64,000 nucleotides of DNA from Saprospiraceae bacterium (GCA_028284395.1 JANQRV010000637.1:1-64000); one strand, 5' to 3'. Positions 45,122 through 54,048 are shown, counted from the stretch's first letter. The notes: a model not told the origin generated them from the sequence alone. A program made the numbers and translations.

Positions 45122-46390
45122 TTACAAGTCAAAACCGATGTCCGTCCGAAAATATTTTCCATCGAAACGAATAAGTTCGGCATTCTTATACGATACGTTT
45201 AAGGCATCTTCATAGTTTCGAGCCCGACTGGTGACCGCAATGACCCGTCCGCCGTTAGTTACAATTTCTCCATTGCTGATCCTTGTGCCCGCATGAAATA
45301 GCAGGCTATCCGAAATGGCTTCAATTCCGTAGATTGCCTTTCCTTTCTCATATGGGCCCGGGTACCCACCAGATACTAGAATTACAGTACTTGCCGCTTC
45401 GTCTGAAACCTCTATTTTTACGCGGTCGAGTCCTCCTTGGTCGGTAGCAACCAACAATTCCACCAGATCGTTCTGGAGCCTAGGCAGCACAACCTGGGTT
45501 TCGGGGTCTCCCATCCGACAATTGTATTCAATTACATAAGGATCACCTTTGACGTTGATCAGCCCAAAAAATATAAATCCTTTATAAGCATATCCTTCCT
45601 TGTTTAATCCAGCAATTGTCGGTTGGATAATCCGTTTTTCCACCTTGGTCATCAATTCATGATCAACAAAACGAACGGGAGATATCGATCCCATACCACC
45701 GGTATTTGGTCCGGTATCTCCTTCTCCAATACGCTTGTAGTCTTTCGCAACCGGAAGGATTTGATAATTCTTACCATCGGTGATTACGAATACGGAAAAT
45801 TCAATGCCGGAGAGAAACTGTTCAACCACAACTTTTTGACTAGCGTCGCCAAATTTGCCGTTCAACATTTTATCAAACTCCTCGTCGGCTGTGGCGTAAT
45901 CTTCACAAATTAGTACTCCTTTACCCGCGGCCAAACCATCCGCTTTTAAAACGATTGGCAGGGCATGTTCGGCCAGGTAAGCCTTCCCCTTGCTTAATGT
46001 TTCTTTGGTAAAGGTTTCATAAGAGGCGGTTGGGATATCATTTTTTACCATGAAGGCCTTGGCAAAGGCCTTACTGCCTTCCAGTTGAGCACTGACTTTG
46101 TTCGGTCCGATAATGACGACTTGCTTTAATTCCGGGTCTTGCTCGAAGTAATCAACGATCCCATTGACCAGTGGAGCTTCCGGGCCAACCAGTACTAGGT
46201 CAATTGCATTTTCTTTCACGATCTTTTTGATCGCAGGAAAATTATTGACATCTGCCTCCAGGTTGGTACCAATTTCTGCAGTTCCGGCATTACCAGGTGC
46301 AACGAAAAGTGCCGAACAAGAGGAGCTTTTTTTGATCTTCCACGCAAAAGTATGTTCTCTTCCACCGCTCCCAAGAATTAGTATCCTCAT
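45122..46390 (-). CDS. purD: Phosphoribosylamine-glycine ligase
   Basis: About 422 aa from the ATG at 46390 (MRILILGSGGREHTFAWK); an ATG at 46411 would add seven residues. It is an ATP-grasp enzyme for step two of purine synthesis (phosphoribosylamine + glycine + ATP to GAR). Motifs are LVGPEAPLVNGIVDYF, LKADGLAAGKGV, NTGGMGSISPV and EYNCRMGDPETQVVLPRL. It is not next to other pur genes; instead three PpiC/SurA genes follow at short spacing. Confidence 0.95.
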   Translation of the reverse strand: MRILILGSGGREHTFAWKIKKSSSCSALFVAPGNAGTAEIGTNLEADVNNFPAIKKIVKENAIDLVLVGPEAPLVNGIVDYFEQDPELKQVVIIGPNKVSAQLEGSKAFAKAFMVKNDIPTASYETFTKETLSKGKAYLAEHALPIVLKADGLAAGKGVLICEDYATADEEFDKMLNGKFGDASQKVVVEQFLSGIEFSVFVITDGKNYQILPVAKDYKRIGEGDTGPNTGGMGSISPVRFVDHELMTKVEKRIIQPTIAGLNKEGYAYKGFIFFGLINVKGDPYVIEYNCRMGDPETQVVLPRLQNDLVELLVATDQGGLDRVKIEVSDEAASTVILVSGGYPGPYEKGKAIYGIEAISDSLLFHAGTRISNGEIVTNGGRVIAVTSRARNYEDALNVSYKNAELIRFDGKYFRTDIGFDL

Positions 46391-46640
46391 TAGAATTGAA
46401 ATTTCCCGCAAATATATAAATTAACGTCAACACGCCGCGGCCGCCATACATCCAAATAAGAATCCGTCTAATACACTGTTGTTCAACCAATGATTCGCGA
46501 GCCGTTTCTTGCAGCAGTCATTCGCGATATATGGCCGTTGCAAAGTAAGGTTGTTAAATGCAGGAATGGAGACTTATTAATGACTGGAAAGGTTTACCTT
46601 TAGCAGATTCAATCAATCCCAACCGATTAAAAAACTGAAC

Positions 46641-47171
46641 ATGCAAATAGGGCCTCGCAACTTTTTTCATTTATTGTTACTATCCACTCTTTTTTTGCTG
46701 ATTACCGCATTTAGTATGGTTGCTCAGAGTATGGATAACGAAAAGCTTGAAAAGATTTTTTACGTCGTAGGTGATACAGTGACCGGTCAAAACGGGAACT
46801 GGCAGGTACTGGTGCGAGGGCTGCCAATGTTCTGTTTTACCGATGAGTTTAACAATCGGATGCGCATTATTTCACCCGTAAAGGAAATTAAAGATGTAAC
46901 ACCGGAGGAGATGAAAGCATGCATGGAGGCCAATTTCCACTCTGCGCTCGATGTCAAATATTGTATTTCAGAAGATGTTCTCTGGGTCGCTTTTATTCAC
47001 CCTTTAAGAGAATTGAGTAAAGATCAGACAGTCAATGCCATATCGCAGGTTTATAATGCAACACTGACTTTTGGTTCCTCCTATTCAAGTACTGATCTTA
47101 TTTTTCCAAAAAGACAAGAAAAGGAAGAGGTGACCCCTAAAAAGAAAAAAAAGCTTCCCAAAAAAAGTTAA
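46641..47171 (+). CDS. Small exported protein of unknown function
   Basis: A 176-aa protein with a hydrophobic signal (LLLLSTLFLLITAFSMVAQS). The mature part has an alpha-beta pattern (FCFTDEFNNRMRIISPVKEI, VTPEEMKACMEANFHSALDVKYCISEDVLWVAFIHPLREL, QTVNAISQVYNATLTFGSSY) that loosely recalls YbjN/CesT-type folds, but I would not assign a family. It ends in a lysine-rich tail (TPKKKKKLPKKS). It is divergent from purD and converges on the phosphatase gene. Confidence 0.65.
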   Translation: MQIGPRNFFHLLLLSTLFLLITAFSMVAQSMDNEKLEKIFYVVGDTVTGQNGNWQVLVRGLPMFCFTDEFNNRMRIISPVKEIKDVTPEEMKACMEANFHSALDVKYCISEDVLWVAFIHPLRELSKDQTVNAISQVYNATLTFGSSYSSTDLIFPKRQEKEEVTPKKKKKLPKKS

Positions 47172-47190
47172 AAATTTTATCGCTGAGAAA

Positions 47191-47655
47191 TTAGCAGGCG
47201 GCCTTGTCAAATGCTTCGATAACCTTGTCGCAGGCTTGGTCTAACATAGAGAAAACTTGCTCGAAACCGTCATCGTTCCAGTATGGATCAGGCACTTCCA
47301 GAGCGGTTTTGTCCGGGTCGAAATCCATGATCAGCTTGACCTTTTCTTCATCTGCGATTCCTTTAGCCATTGCAATGATGTTGCTGTAATTACTTTGATC
47401 CATTGCCAGGATTAGGTCATAGTCCTCAAAATCCTTTTCCGAGAATTGCTGAGCTCGTTGGTCCGTGATATCGATCTGGTGCCTTTTGGCAGTAGCGATC
47501 GACCTCGGATCTGGCAATTGTCCAACATGCCAGTTGCCAGTGCCCCGCGACTCCACTTTCCAATCAAGGTTTCTGCTTCTGAGTTTTGCTTTCATTATGC
47601 CCTCCGCCAATGGGGATCGGCAAATATTGCCAAGACAGACCATTAAAATTTGCAT
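47191..47655 (-). CDS. Low-molecular-weight protein tyrosine phosphatase
   Basis: A 154-aa cytoplasmic LMW-PTP. The CX5R P-loop is C7-LGNIC-R13-SP at the N terminus, and the general acid aspartate lies in VPDPYWNDDGFEQV. Members act on tyrosine-phosphorylated proteins, often Wzc-like kinases in capsule control, or arsenate in some cases; no kinase gene is adjacent here. Length matches the family. Confidence 0.92.
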   Translation of the reverse strand: MQILMVCLGNICRSPLAEGIMKAKLRSRNLDWKVESRGTGNWHVGQLPDPRSIATAKRHQIDITDQRAQQFSEKDFEDYDLILAMDQSNYSNIIAMAKGIADEEKVKLIMDFDPDKTALEVPDPYWNDDGFEQVFSMLDQACDKVIEAFDKAAC

Positions 47656-47807
47656 CTAAATATTTGTTTACAACAACCTTTGCACAGATTTGGGAAGACC
47701 AGCTCATACAGCATCAGGCGATGGCCATAGCATCAAAATGGTGGTTTCCTCTATTTCATATACATAAGTCAACGGGGTTTTGTTGTGACAAAATGGCCGT
47801 AATTTGA

Positions 47808-48911
47808 TCATAATTTTAATATTCTGAAACAATTAACCTCTTGATCGACTTTGAGATACAGGAAGTAGTAGCCTGGTGGAAGGTGACTGACGTCGAAAGC
47901 CATACTATTTTGATTCGACTGTGCTTCACCCAAAGGATGTTGTCTGCCCAAAAGGTCGAAAAGTACAATTGGATTCAGTAGATTGCCATTATTCGAACCC
48001 CTCAACACCATTTTGTCTTTGACCGGGTTCTGGATACTAATTTTCCGATACGGATGGAGCCTGACTACTTTGATTGCAGAAAAAAACTGTAGGGTGCCAT
48101 CCAGTTGTTTGAGCCGGTAATAATTTAATCCGGGGTTTGGCGAATTATCCAAGAATTGATATCGGTTTTGATATAAAGAACCGCGTACGGTGCCGATGTT
48201 TGTAAAGACTATTCCATTGTAACTTCGTTCTATTACAAAATTGGTTTGGCCATCATACTGTTCCGTTTCCCAGGTCAGTCGAATGCCACTTTCGTTTTCC
48301 TGCTCAGCGGTAAAGGTCAGTATGTCTACTGCCAGAAGATGGCAAGAGGAGCCGAAGCCTGAACTGCCAGGTATTCCTTCATTATTATTAGTATTGACGC
48401 TGACGCTCAAACATTCATCCTTTCGGTTCCCGGTTAGTTTGATGGAAATAGATTCTGAAGCCCCGGTTGTGGAGTAACAAAAGGATTCATTTACATAATT
48501 TCCAAAGCTACTGGGAAATGACCCTCCCAGCCCGTCCTGTTTGTGGTCATAATTGCCCTGGTTGGTCTCCACGACGAAATTATCCCCTCCCTCTAAATAG
48601 CTGCCAGGAGTACTCAGATCTCCAGGACAATTCAGGCTGGTGACCGTAATTTCTGCGTCTCGGTTAGCGGGGATGTTGATGTTCATGGTTTCCGTATCGA
48701 ACACTAAGGTTGGGGAGGTGCCCGGTTGAGTGCAGGAGCCCGTCCCCTCTGGAGAACAGATACCGCTACTGGCACATGCTGCAGAGCAACCGCAAGCTTC
48801 TTCCGATTCATTGTCAACACCGGCAGGTAGCTGGACGCAAAGAATTCCTTGAGCATAAATGGAGAGTGGTGAGCATGTAATTAAGATAGATGAAATAAGT
48901 TGTTTGTACAT
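47808..48911 (-). CDS. Secreted protein with T9SS type A sorting domain
   Basis: About 367 aa from the ATG at 48911 (MYKQLISSILITCSPLSIYAQ); an ATG three codons upstream is possible. A cysteine-rich segment follows the signal (ACGCSAACASSGICSPEGTGSC), suggesting disulfide bonds. Then comes a beta-rich region with weak fibronectin-like strands (IRLTWETEQYDGQTNFVIERSYNG) and a type A C-terminal signal (ISIQNPVKDKMVLRG, LPPGYYFLYLKV). No enzymatic motif is visible. It is divergent from the first DUF6089 barrel gene. Confidence 0.8.
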   Translation of the reverse strand: MYKQLISSILITCSPLSIYAQGILCVQLPAGVDNESEEACGCSAACASSGICSPEGTGSCTQPGTSPTLVFDTETMNINIPANRDAEITVTSLNCPGDLSTPGSYLEGGDNFVVETNQGNYDHKQDGLGGSFPSSFGNYVNESFCYSTTGASESISIKLTGNRKDECLSVSVNTNNNEGIPGSSGFGSSCHLLAVDILTFTAEQENESGIRLTWETEQYDGQTNFVIERSYNGIVFTNIGTVRGSLYQNRYQFLDNSPNPGLNYYRLKQLDGTLQFFSAIKVVRLHPYRKISIQNPVKDKMVLRGSNNGNLLNPIVLFDLLGRQHPLGEAQSNQNSMAFDVSHLPPGYYFLYLKVDQEVNCFRILKL

Positions 48912-49161
48912 GATGAACATTTTTGGGTTAGTAGCTTGAAAAACTATGTTTTATACAGTGAGGAATATTGTAATCCAAAACTAAGTTGAAGTCCTGGGGT
49001 AATTTGGGTAAGAATGAGAAAGGTCGAGCAAAGTTGGGTAAGGTGGATAATTAATGAGCTAGTAACCAAGAATTTAAAATGAAGTCTTCTTGTAGAAACG
49101 GAAAAAATCAGGATGCTGAAAGACCTTCAAGTGTCAGCCATTTCCTAGTCCGTCAACCTTA

Positions 49162-49204
49162 TGTTCGCTTGTATTCAAGGTTTTTTGATCATTTAAAGCG
49201 AACA
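49162..49204 (+). promoter_or_regulatory. Inverted repeat in the leader of the first DUF6089 gene
   Basis: TGTTCGCTT (49162-49170) and AAGCGAACA (49196-49204) are perfect 9-bp inverse complements with a 25-nt loop, ending 4 nt before the ATG at 49209. As RNA this hairpin would sit on the ribosome landing site; as DNA it could be an operator. The rest of the 287-bp region upstream holds only repeated GGGTAA runs. Confidence 0.45.
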
Positions 49205-49208
49205 CATC

Positions 49209-49892
49209 ATGAACAAACTTATCCTGGTACTATTTTTGCTATTATTTTTGAATACAACTTACTCGCAAACCAGTTTCGAAGCTGGATTATTCTTTGGAGG
49301 CACTAATTACTACGGTGAAGTAGCTGCCCATCACGGTTCAATGAAAGAAGTTGGTCTCGGCTTAGGCCTAATGAGTAGATTGATGATTAATCGAAACTTA
49401 GGACTGAAGGGAACACTGGGCCAAATCTCCCTAAGGGGATCGGATTTGAATTCTGGGATCCATACCAGCAGAGGATGGTCTTTTGAAACAAGATTATTGG
49501 AATTGTCCTTACAGTTTGAGTTTCACCCTTTTGGTCGGGCGAGAAGAAACATAGTGGGGCGATTCAATAAAAATCAATTCTCTCCTTATGTTTTTTGGGG
49601 GTTTGGTGTTGCTTTTGGAACGGCGCAGGTATTCACCTCAGAGCATGACAAGGATCTGTTTCCCGAGCCGGAAGTGAGCCGATCTCATCTGATTTTACCG
49701 ATTGGTATGGGAGTGCGCTTTGATGCCTCGGAATATTTCATTCTATCTTTTGAATTAGGGAAAAGGGCTGTCTTCTCAGACTACATTGATGGGATTAGTC
49801 TGAATGGCAATAGTTTGACAAACGATTGGTATTTATTTGCCGGTCTGGTCATTTCCGTATTGATCTCGGCCGAGAATGAGAAAAGCCCTTAA
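49209..49892 (+). CDS. DUF6089-type outer-membrane beta-barrel protein, copy 1
   Basis: A 227-aa protein with signal peptide (MNKLILVLFLLLFLNTTYSQ) and alternating amphipathic strands. It opens with TSFEAGLFFGGTNYYGEVAAHH and ends in aromatic-rich strands (WYLFAGLVISVLIS). Features shared with the next gene are FHPFGRARRN / FSPYVFWGFGVAFG, the RSHLILPIGMGVRFDASEYFILSFELGKRAVFSDYIDG block and NDWYLFAG. The pattern fits a small 8-strand barrel of the DUF6089 family. Function is unknown; some are reported with T9SS clusters. Confidence 0.8.
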   Translation: MNKLILVLFLLLFLNTTYSQTSFEAGLFFGGTNYYGEVAAHHGSMKEVGLGLGLMSRLMINRNLGLKGTLGQISLRGSDLNSGIHTSRGWSFETRLLELSLQFEFHPFGRARRNIVGRFNKNQFSPYVFWGFGVAFGTAQVFTSEHDKDLFPEPEVSRSHLILPIGMGVRFDASEYFILSFELGKRAVFSDYIDGISLNGNSLTNDWYLFAGLVISVLISAENEKSP

Positions 49893-50344
49893 AATGCATT
49901 TAAGTAATTTGGCCTTTTTTTGTTCACAGAGATAAACTTTTTATATATTTGCTAATTATAAATTTTGATTTCTCCAGTAATTGCTTTTTTGAGATTTGTT
50001 TCAGATTTTTGTTGATTATCAATTGTTTGGGGTGATTTGAGAAAATAAGGACCACCTATCTCATATTTGGGACTCACAATATTTGGCAAATTAGCCTAAT
50101 GTCTCCTTTGACAGGTAAACGACCTAAAAGCAAAGTTACAGTTCAAGCTGCATAACATTCTGACATCTATATAGGGATCATAACAAATCTCTCTGACACA
50201 CCCCTTCCGGGAATTTTTAGGAATTTCAGTGGTCTATGTATCCAATAGGCTATCATTCACTTTACTGCAAGAGGTTAGCATAAATTTTTTGATTTTTTCA
50301 ATAGTTGTAAAATTAATTTTCATCATCATTTAAAAACTACACTC
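49893..50344. other. 450-bp region between two barrel genes
   Basis: No convincing ORF. A promoter-like pair is TTTG near 49921 and TATATTTG near 49936-49943, but it would give a 400-nt leader for the downstream gene. The segment is AT rich and otherwise has no repeat I trust. Confidence 0.35.
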
Positions 50345-51061
50345 ATGGGTTCCTTTTTAAAGAGTTTAGGATTTATTCTAGTACTCGGTTTGGCAATGCC
50401 CTTCAGTTCAAGCGCTCAAACAAGTTCTGAGATTGGGTTGTTCGTTGGTTTTTCTTCCTATGCCGGTGATTTGGCACCTGGCCCATTTGCGCTCAACCAA
50501 GCCCGCCCTGCATTTGGCGGTTACTACCGTTTTCTTTTCAGTAGAAAGTGGGGATTCAAAGCAGCTGGATATTACGGCCAATTGCGTGGAGATCGTTTGG
50601 ATAAACCGAATTTCAATTTCCCAGCAGGTACTGTTTCTATGAAAGCCGGATTGCTTGAAATAACAGGTAATTTGGAGTGGTATCCCTTAGGGGGCCCTCG
50701 ATTCAATAATGCCGGATTGTTCATCGCTCGCTGGAGTCCATATTTTTCAGTTGGCTTAGGACTGGCATTTGCCGATGCGGATATCACGGTAGGAGAGGGT
50801 TTCAGTGGTAAATTCCCTGAAAGTGATGACCGTTCGACCTTTCTGACAATGCCCATCTCCGGAGGGTTGAGGCTAGATGCTACCGAATATTTGACCTTTG
50901 CTTTTGAGATTGGCGGCAGAACTCCATTTTCTGATTACATCGACGGTGTAAGCCAAAATGGTAACCCGGACAAGGGAGATTGGTATTGGATGGGTGGTGT
51001 ATCCATCATTTTCTACTTACAAGGAGAAATGAGCGAGCATTCCGAATCCAGACCTAGATAG
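50345..51061 (+). CDS. DUF6089-type outer-membrane beta-barrel protein, copy 2
   Basis: A 238-aa paralogue of the gene at 49209: signal peptide (FILVLGLAMPFSSSAQ), then SEIGLFVGFSSYAGDLAPG, the WYPLGGPRFN / WSPYFSVGLGLAFA block, STFLTMPISGGLRLDATEYLTFAFEIGGRTPFSDYIDGVSQNGN, and a terminal WYWMGGVSIIFYL strand. Shared order and spacing of these blocks support a tandem duplication. The large gap between them suggests separate promoters. Outer-membrane location is predicted; role unknown. Confidence 0.8.
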   Translation: MGSFLKSLGFILVLGLAMPFSSSAQTSSEIGLFVGFSSYAGDLAPGPFALNQARPAFGGYYRFLFSRKWGFKAAGYYGQLRGDRLDKPNFNFPAGTVSMKAGLLEITGNLEWYPLGGPRFNNAGLFIARWSPYFSVGLGLAFADADITVGEGFSGKFPESDDRSTFLTMPISGGLRLDATEYLTFAFEIGGRTPFSDYIDGVSQNGNPDKGDWYWMGGVSIIFYLQGEMSEHSESRPR

Positions 51062-51217
51062 TAGTCAAGCAGTAAAAAAGCTTAGCAAGTAAGGAGCGCT
51101 TAACAAATGTATCCTTGACAGAGGTATAATCTGTACGGTTTCATGTACGTTTCCTTACCTTTATCGTTATTGTGACCACAGCAGATCAAGAATTTTGTTG
51201 ATTGGTAAATAGATCAG

Positions 51218-51294
51218 GCATTTGATTTTCTATTCTTAAATCCCTTGCAGACAACTTTGGGGTGAAAGGGATTTAAGAATAGAAAATCAAGTGC
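51218..51294. repeat. 29-bp near-perfect inverted repeat with 19-nt loop
   Basis: Arms 51218-51246 and 51266-51294 pair at 28 of 29 positions (one G/T-type mismatch). The stem is AT-rich outside and ends with CCCTT/AAGGG by the loop. It is not followed by a T-run and lies about 150 bp from either flanking gene, so a simple terminator is doubtful; a DNA hairpin, small RNA or degenerate miniature element is possible. The rest of 51062-51472 contains no ORF. Confidence 0.7.
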
Positions 51295-51472
51295 TTATTA
51301 GTTTTATCGACCTTTGTCAATCCAGTGCAACCGGTCATTTCCTCCTTGTTTTCAATCTTCATTTTTAGTGGCTTACCCTATCGTGTTTGCAGATTTGTTG
51401 ATACCTTAGCTCAATATTTGTTTGTTGTACATGTGCTTTGGAACAGATTTAATTCAGGAAATTAGATAATCT

Positions 51473-51787
51473 ATGTTTGGTAACCTTTTTGGGGATATGC
51501 AGGAGAAACAAGAAGCCCTAAAAGAAAAGCTCAAAGGTATTTCTGTGCAGGGTGAAGCCGGCAACGGCAAGGTGATTGTAACTGCCAACGCCGCTCGTGA
51601 AATCACCGATGTTTCCATAAGCCAGGATTTGGCTTCTGATATCGAACAGCTTGAGGACTTAATCCTAACGGCGATTAATCGCGCTTTGATAAGATCGGCT
51701 GAAATTGAAGCTACGGAAACACAACGACTTTTGTCGGATATGTTACCCCCGGGGCTCGGTAATTTGGGAAACATGTTTGGCAAATAG
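51473..51787 (+). CDS. YbaB/EbfC-family nucleoid-associated protein
   Basis: A 104-aa protein matching YbaB/EbfC DNA-binding dimers: MFGNLFGDMQEKQEALKEKL (helix 1), a beta hairpin GEAGNGKVIVTANAAREITDVSIS, then a long helix and the methionine/glycine-rich tail MLPPGLGNLGNMFGK. It is usually next to dnaX-recR; here dnaX is 20 kb away. The function is nucleoid binding with regulatory effects. Confidence 0.9.
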   Translation: MFGNLFGDMQEKQEALKEKLKGISVQGEAGNGKVIVTANAAREITDVSISQDLASDIEQLEDLILTAINRALIRSAEIEATETQRLLSDMLPPGLGNLGNMFGK

Positions 51788-51944
51788 ATTGTTGGAAAAT
51801 ATCGAATTCCCCTCTTCGTTTAATTATCGATATCAGTTAAGTAAGTGATCAATTTTGAAGCTATATTTATTCACTTACTCAATGCGGAGATCGGGCTGCC
51901 TTTGAACGGCCCGTTTGATTCTACCATTCATTCCAATTACGTTA

Positions 51945-53198
51945 ATGAAACGTTCGTTCATGATCGCCAGATTTTTATTCGTTTTACTGCTTGCTGCTTC
52001 GACGGGGAATGCCCAATCAACCATTGGTCTGATTGCTCATTATCCTTTTGATAGCACTTTAGCAGATCTAACCGGAAATACGGCCAATAATGGTATCCCT
52101 AGTGGTTCTCCAAATATCCAGGCCTGCGGCCCGATCGGAAATGCATTGGTGCTTAATAGCGACCCAGACCAAATTACTTTTTTAGGTCAGGTCAATGACG
52201 AATTTGATACAGAGGACTTTACCCTTGGATTTTACTTTAAACCCAAGGATTCCGGGACTCAATATCTAATTTCGAAACGAAGCGACGATTGTGATAATCT
52301 AGATAACGTTTTCTTTATAAGGTACGCTCCACTTGGTGATCAACGTGGCACTGTAAATGTCGTGATGAGAGAGACTGCAGATATTGCCATTTCTATGATT
52401 CACACCATTGATAACGGAGCCTGCTGGCAACATCTAGTCTTGGTGCGAGAGAAAAATAAGGTCAAACTCTATATCAACGGTGAATTTGTCCAGGAGGCCG
52501 GTACCGACGAACGGATTGATATTTTCAATGCAGGGAATTTAGTGCTTGGCGGAAATGAATGCAAGGACCGCTCTAGAGAACGCAATTTCAATGGCTTTAT
52601 CGATGATATGCGTGTTTATAACCGGGCTTTAGATGATGATGAAATCGAAGGGCTCTACTTTCGTCCAGACCGTATTGCAACTTCCGATACCATTGTATTT
52701 CTCGGTAATTCCGTTAATATTCAACTGTCTAAGACTTGTGCAAACAGGTTTTTATGGTCTCCTTCTGAAGATCTGGATCGCGACGATATTCCCGACCCGG
52801 TCATTACCCCCCAAAGTGGAGGCACATTTGTCTATAATCTTCAGTTTTCCGATGTATTGAATGTCTGTACTGCAAATGATTCCATTACGATTCGAGTGAT
52901 CAATCCCAGTGAATTGGATTGTACACAAGTGTTCTTACCGAAAGCTTTTACGCCTAATCTAGATGGGCTAAATGACCAGTTTGGCATTAGCAATCCATTT
53001 GCCATTCAAGATTTGATTGCCTTTGAAATATTTGATAGATGGGGTAACCGCGTTTTCTTCACGGAAGATCCTTTCATCAAATGGGATGGCAACTACTTGG
53101 GGGTGGAAGTAAATCCGGGCATTATGCTCTATCGAATTCAATTCCGATGCAATGGTGAGGAAAAGCTTAAGGTTGGTAATTTTGCTATTATTAAGTGA
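51945..53198 (+). CDS. Secreted LamG-domain protein with T9SS type B C-terminal domain
   Basis: About 417 aa from the ATG at 51945, followed by a signal (FMIARFLFVLLLAASTGNAQ); a GTG/ATG upstream at 51915 would precede it with nonsense. Residues about 30-220 are a concanavalin A-like LamG domain (IGLIAHYPFDSTLADLTGN, FTLGFYFKPKD, FNGFIDDMRVYNRALDDDEIEGLY). The C terminus from about 330 is the gliding-motility-associated type B domain (VFLPKAFTPNLDGLNDQF, FEIFDRWGNRVFF, KWDGNYLG). LamG modules typically bind carbohydrates or proteins; the ligand is unknown. Confidence 0.88.
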   Translation: MKRSFMIARFLFVLLLAASTGNAQSTIGLIAHYPFDSTLADLTGNTANNGIPSGSPNIQACGPIGNALVLNSDPDQITFLGQVNDEFDTEDFTLGFYFKPKDSGTQYLISKRSDDCDNLDNVFFIRYAPLGDQRGTVNVVMRETADIAISMIHTIDNGACWQHLVLVREKNKVKLYINGEFVQEAGTDERIDIFNAGNLVLGGNECKDRSRERNFNGFIDDMRVYNRALDDDEIEGLYFRPDRIATSDTIVFLGNSVNIQLSKTCANRFLWSPSEDLDRDDIPDPVITPQSGGTFVYNLQFSDVLNVCTANDSITIRVINPSELDCTQVFLPKAFTPNLDGLNDQFGISNPFAIQDLIAFEIFDRWGNRVFFTEDPFIKWDGNYLGVEVNPGIMLYRIQFRCNGEEKLKVGNFAIIK

Positions 53199-53570
53199 TC
53201 AGTTTTCCTAGCTCCCTACGTAGAACTGAAATAAAGTTGCAATAAATGAGCGAAAAATTTGCATTTTTGCATTTTTTTTCGTATTGTACTAGTATTGAGA
53301 ACTAAATTCAAACATTTTGAGCTGCTTTTACACCCAGTTAAACAAAACACCTCTTTCCTTTCTACTAATAACAACACCAAACCATCCTTTAAATCTTATC
53401 TCCTTTAAAAGTAACTCTGGATGATCTCCAGCGTAACGACTTTTGGTGTTATCAATTCACGAGCTCATCCATCAAGAAAACCTCCTTTTACAAGAAAATT
53501 AGTAGGCCTTTATTTAGGCCTGCGGCTTTGATTCGGCTTTATATTACTATATTTTAATAAATATCTTTTT
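53199..53570 (+). other. 372-bp leader/intergenic region with several hairpins before a 65-aa gene
   Basis: AACACCAAA (53373-53381) can pair with TTTGGTGTT (53442-53450), enclosing a small hairpin CTGGA/TCCAG (53417-53431). A further hairpin AGGCCT...AGGCCT lies near 53502-53520. There is no ORF in the segment. These could form a structured leader of the following small gene. Confidence 0.4.
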
Positions 53571-53768
53571 ATGAAAAAGCATTTCACTTTAGGCGTGGGA
53601 AACTATTACTTCACAATTCGGAATGGAGGTAACAGCATTATGATTAAGAGGAAAAAGAAGAAAGAAGCAATCCATGCTTATGAATCTTACCAAAAAATCG
53701 GCAAACAGTGTGAGTGGCACGGTTGCTGGGACGGGAAAAAGTTTACCGAGTCGTCTATTGAAAAGTAG
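53571..53768 (+). CDS. Small basic protein of unknown function (65 aa)
   Basis: An unassigned 65-aa protein, MKKHFTLGVGNYYFTIRNGG then a lysine-rich patch IKRKKKKEAIHAYESYQKIG and KQCEWHGCWDGKKFTES. It is strongly basic, has one C-x4-C pair (C51, C56) next to tryptophans, and no signal peptide. I do not recognise the family. It stands alone between the LamG gene and the M19 dipeptidase, with about 370 bp upstream and 280 bp downstream free of genes. Only conservation would prove it real; the flanking hairpins and lack of overlap favour it. Confidence 0.5.
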   Translation: MKKHFTLGVGNYYFTIRNGGNSIMIKRKKKKEAIHAYESYQKIGKQCEWHGCWDGKKFTESSIEK

Positions 53769-53819
53769 ATCTCCCGATCCAGAAGTTATTTTCGATTAAA
53801 TATAGGTTCGTCAAATTAG

Positions 53820-53855
53820 CAGGAGTCGTTTTTTTAAAATAAGAAATGACTCCTG
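53820..53855 (+). terminator. Possible terminator hairpin after the 65-aa gene
   Basis: CAGGAGTC (53820-53827) and GACTCCTG (53848-53855) pair perfectly, with T-rich/A-rich inner sequence that can extend the stem. It lies 52 bp after the stop of the small gene. No T-run follows, so it is tentative. Confidence 0.45.
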
Positions 53856-53993
53856 TTGCAATATACTTTTCTTACTTCCAGGTTTTACCTATTTACCTTC
53901 TAGTAATCATCCCAATTATCAAGATTTCTGGTATTTCTTCCGTTTCAACAGAACTTCTTAGCTACAGTAGCATTTCCAATTCATAAATTAACC

Positions 53994-54001
53994 TATTTTT
54001 G
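53994..54001 (+). promoter_or_regulatory. Possible -7 box of the M19 dipeptidase gene
   Basis: TATTTTTG matches the Bacteroidota -7 consensus 47 bp before the ATG at 54049. A clear TTTG at -33 is absent. Confidence 0.3.
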
Positions 54002-54048
54002 GCCACAGAATTTGGCTTGGAGCCAAATTAGACGGTGAATAATTATAA

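Noticed and set aside
46493-46527. Direct repeat ATTCGCGA (46493-46500 and 46520-46527) upstream of the small exported gene
   Set aside because: An 8-bp repeat with 27-bp spacing in one region is weak; not enough to call an operator.
51121-51140. TTGACA and TATAAT-like strings near 51116-51130
   Set aside because: The spacing is only 4 bp and the sigma-70 E. coli consensus is not used by Bacteroidota.
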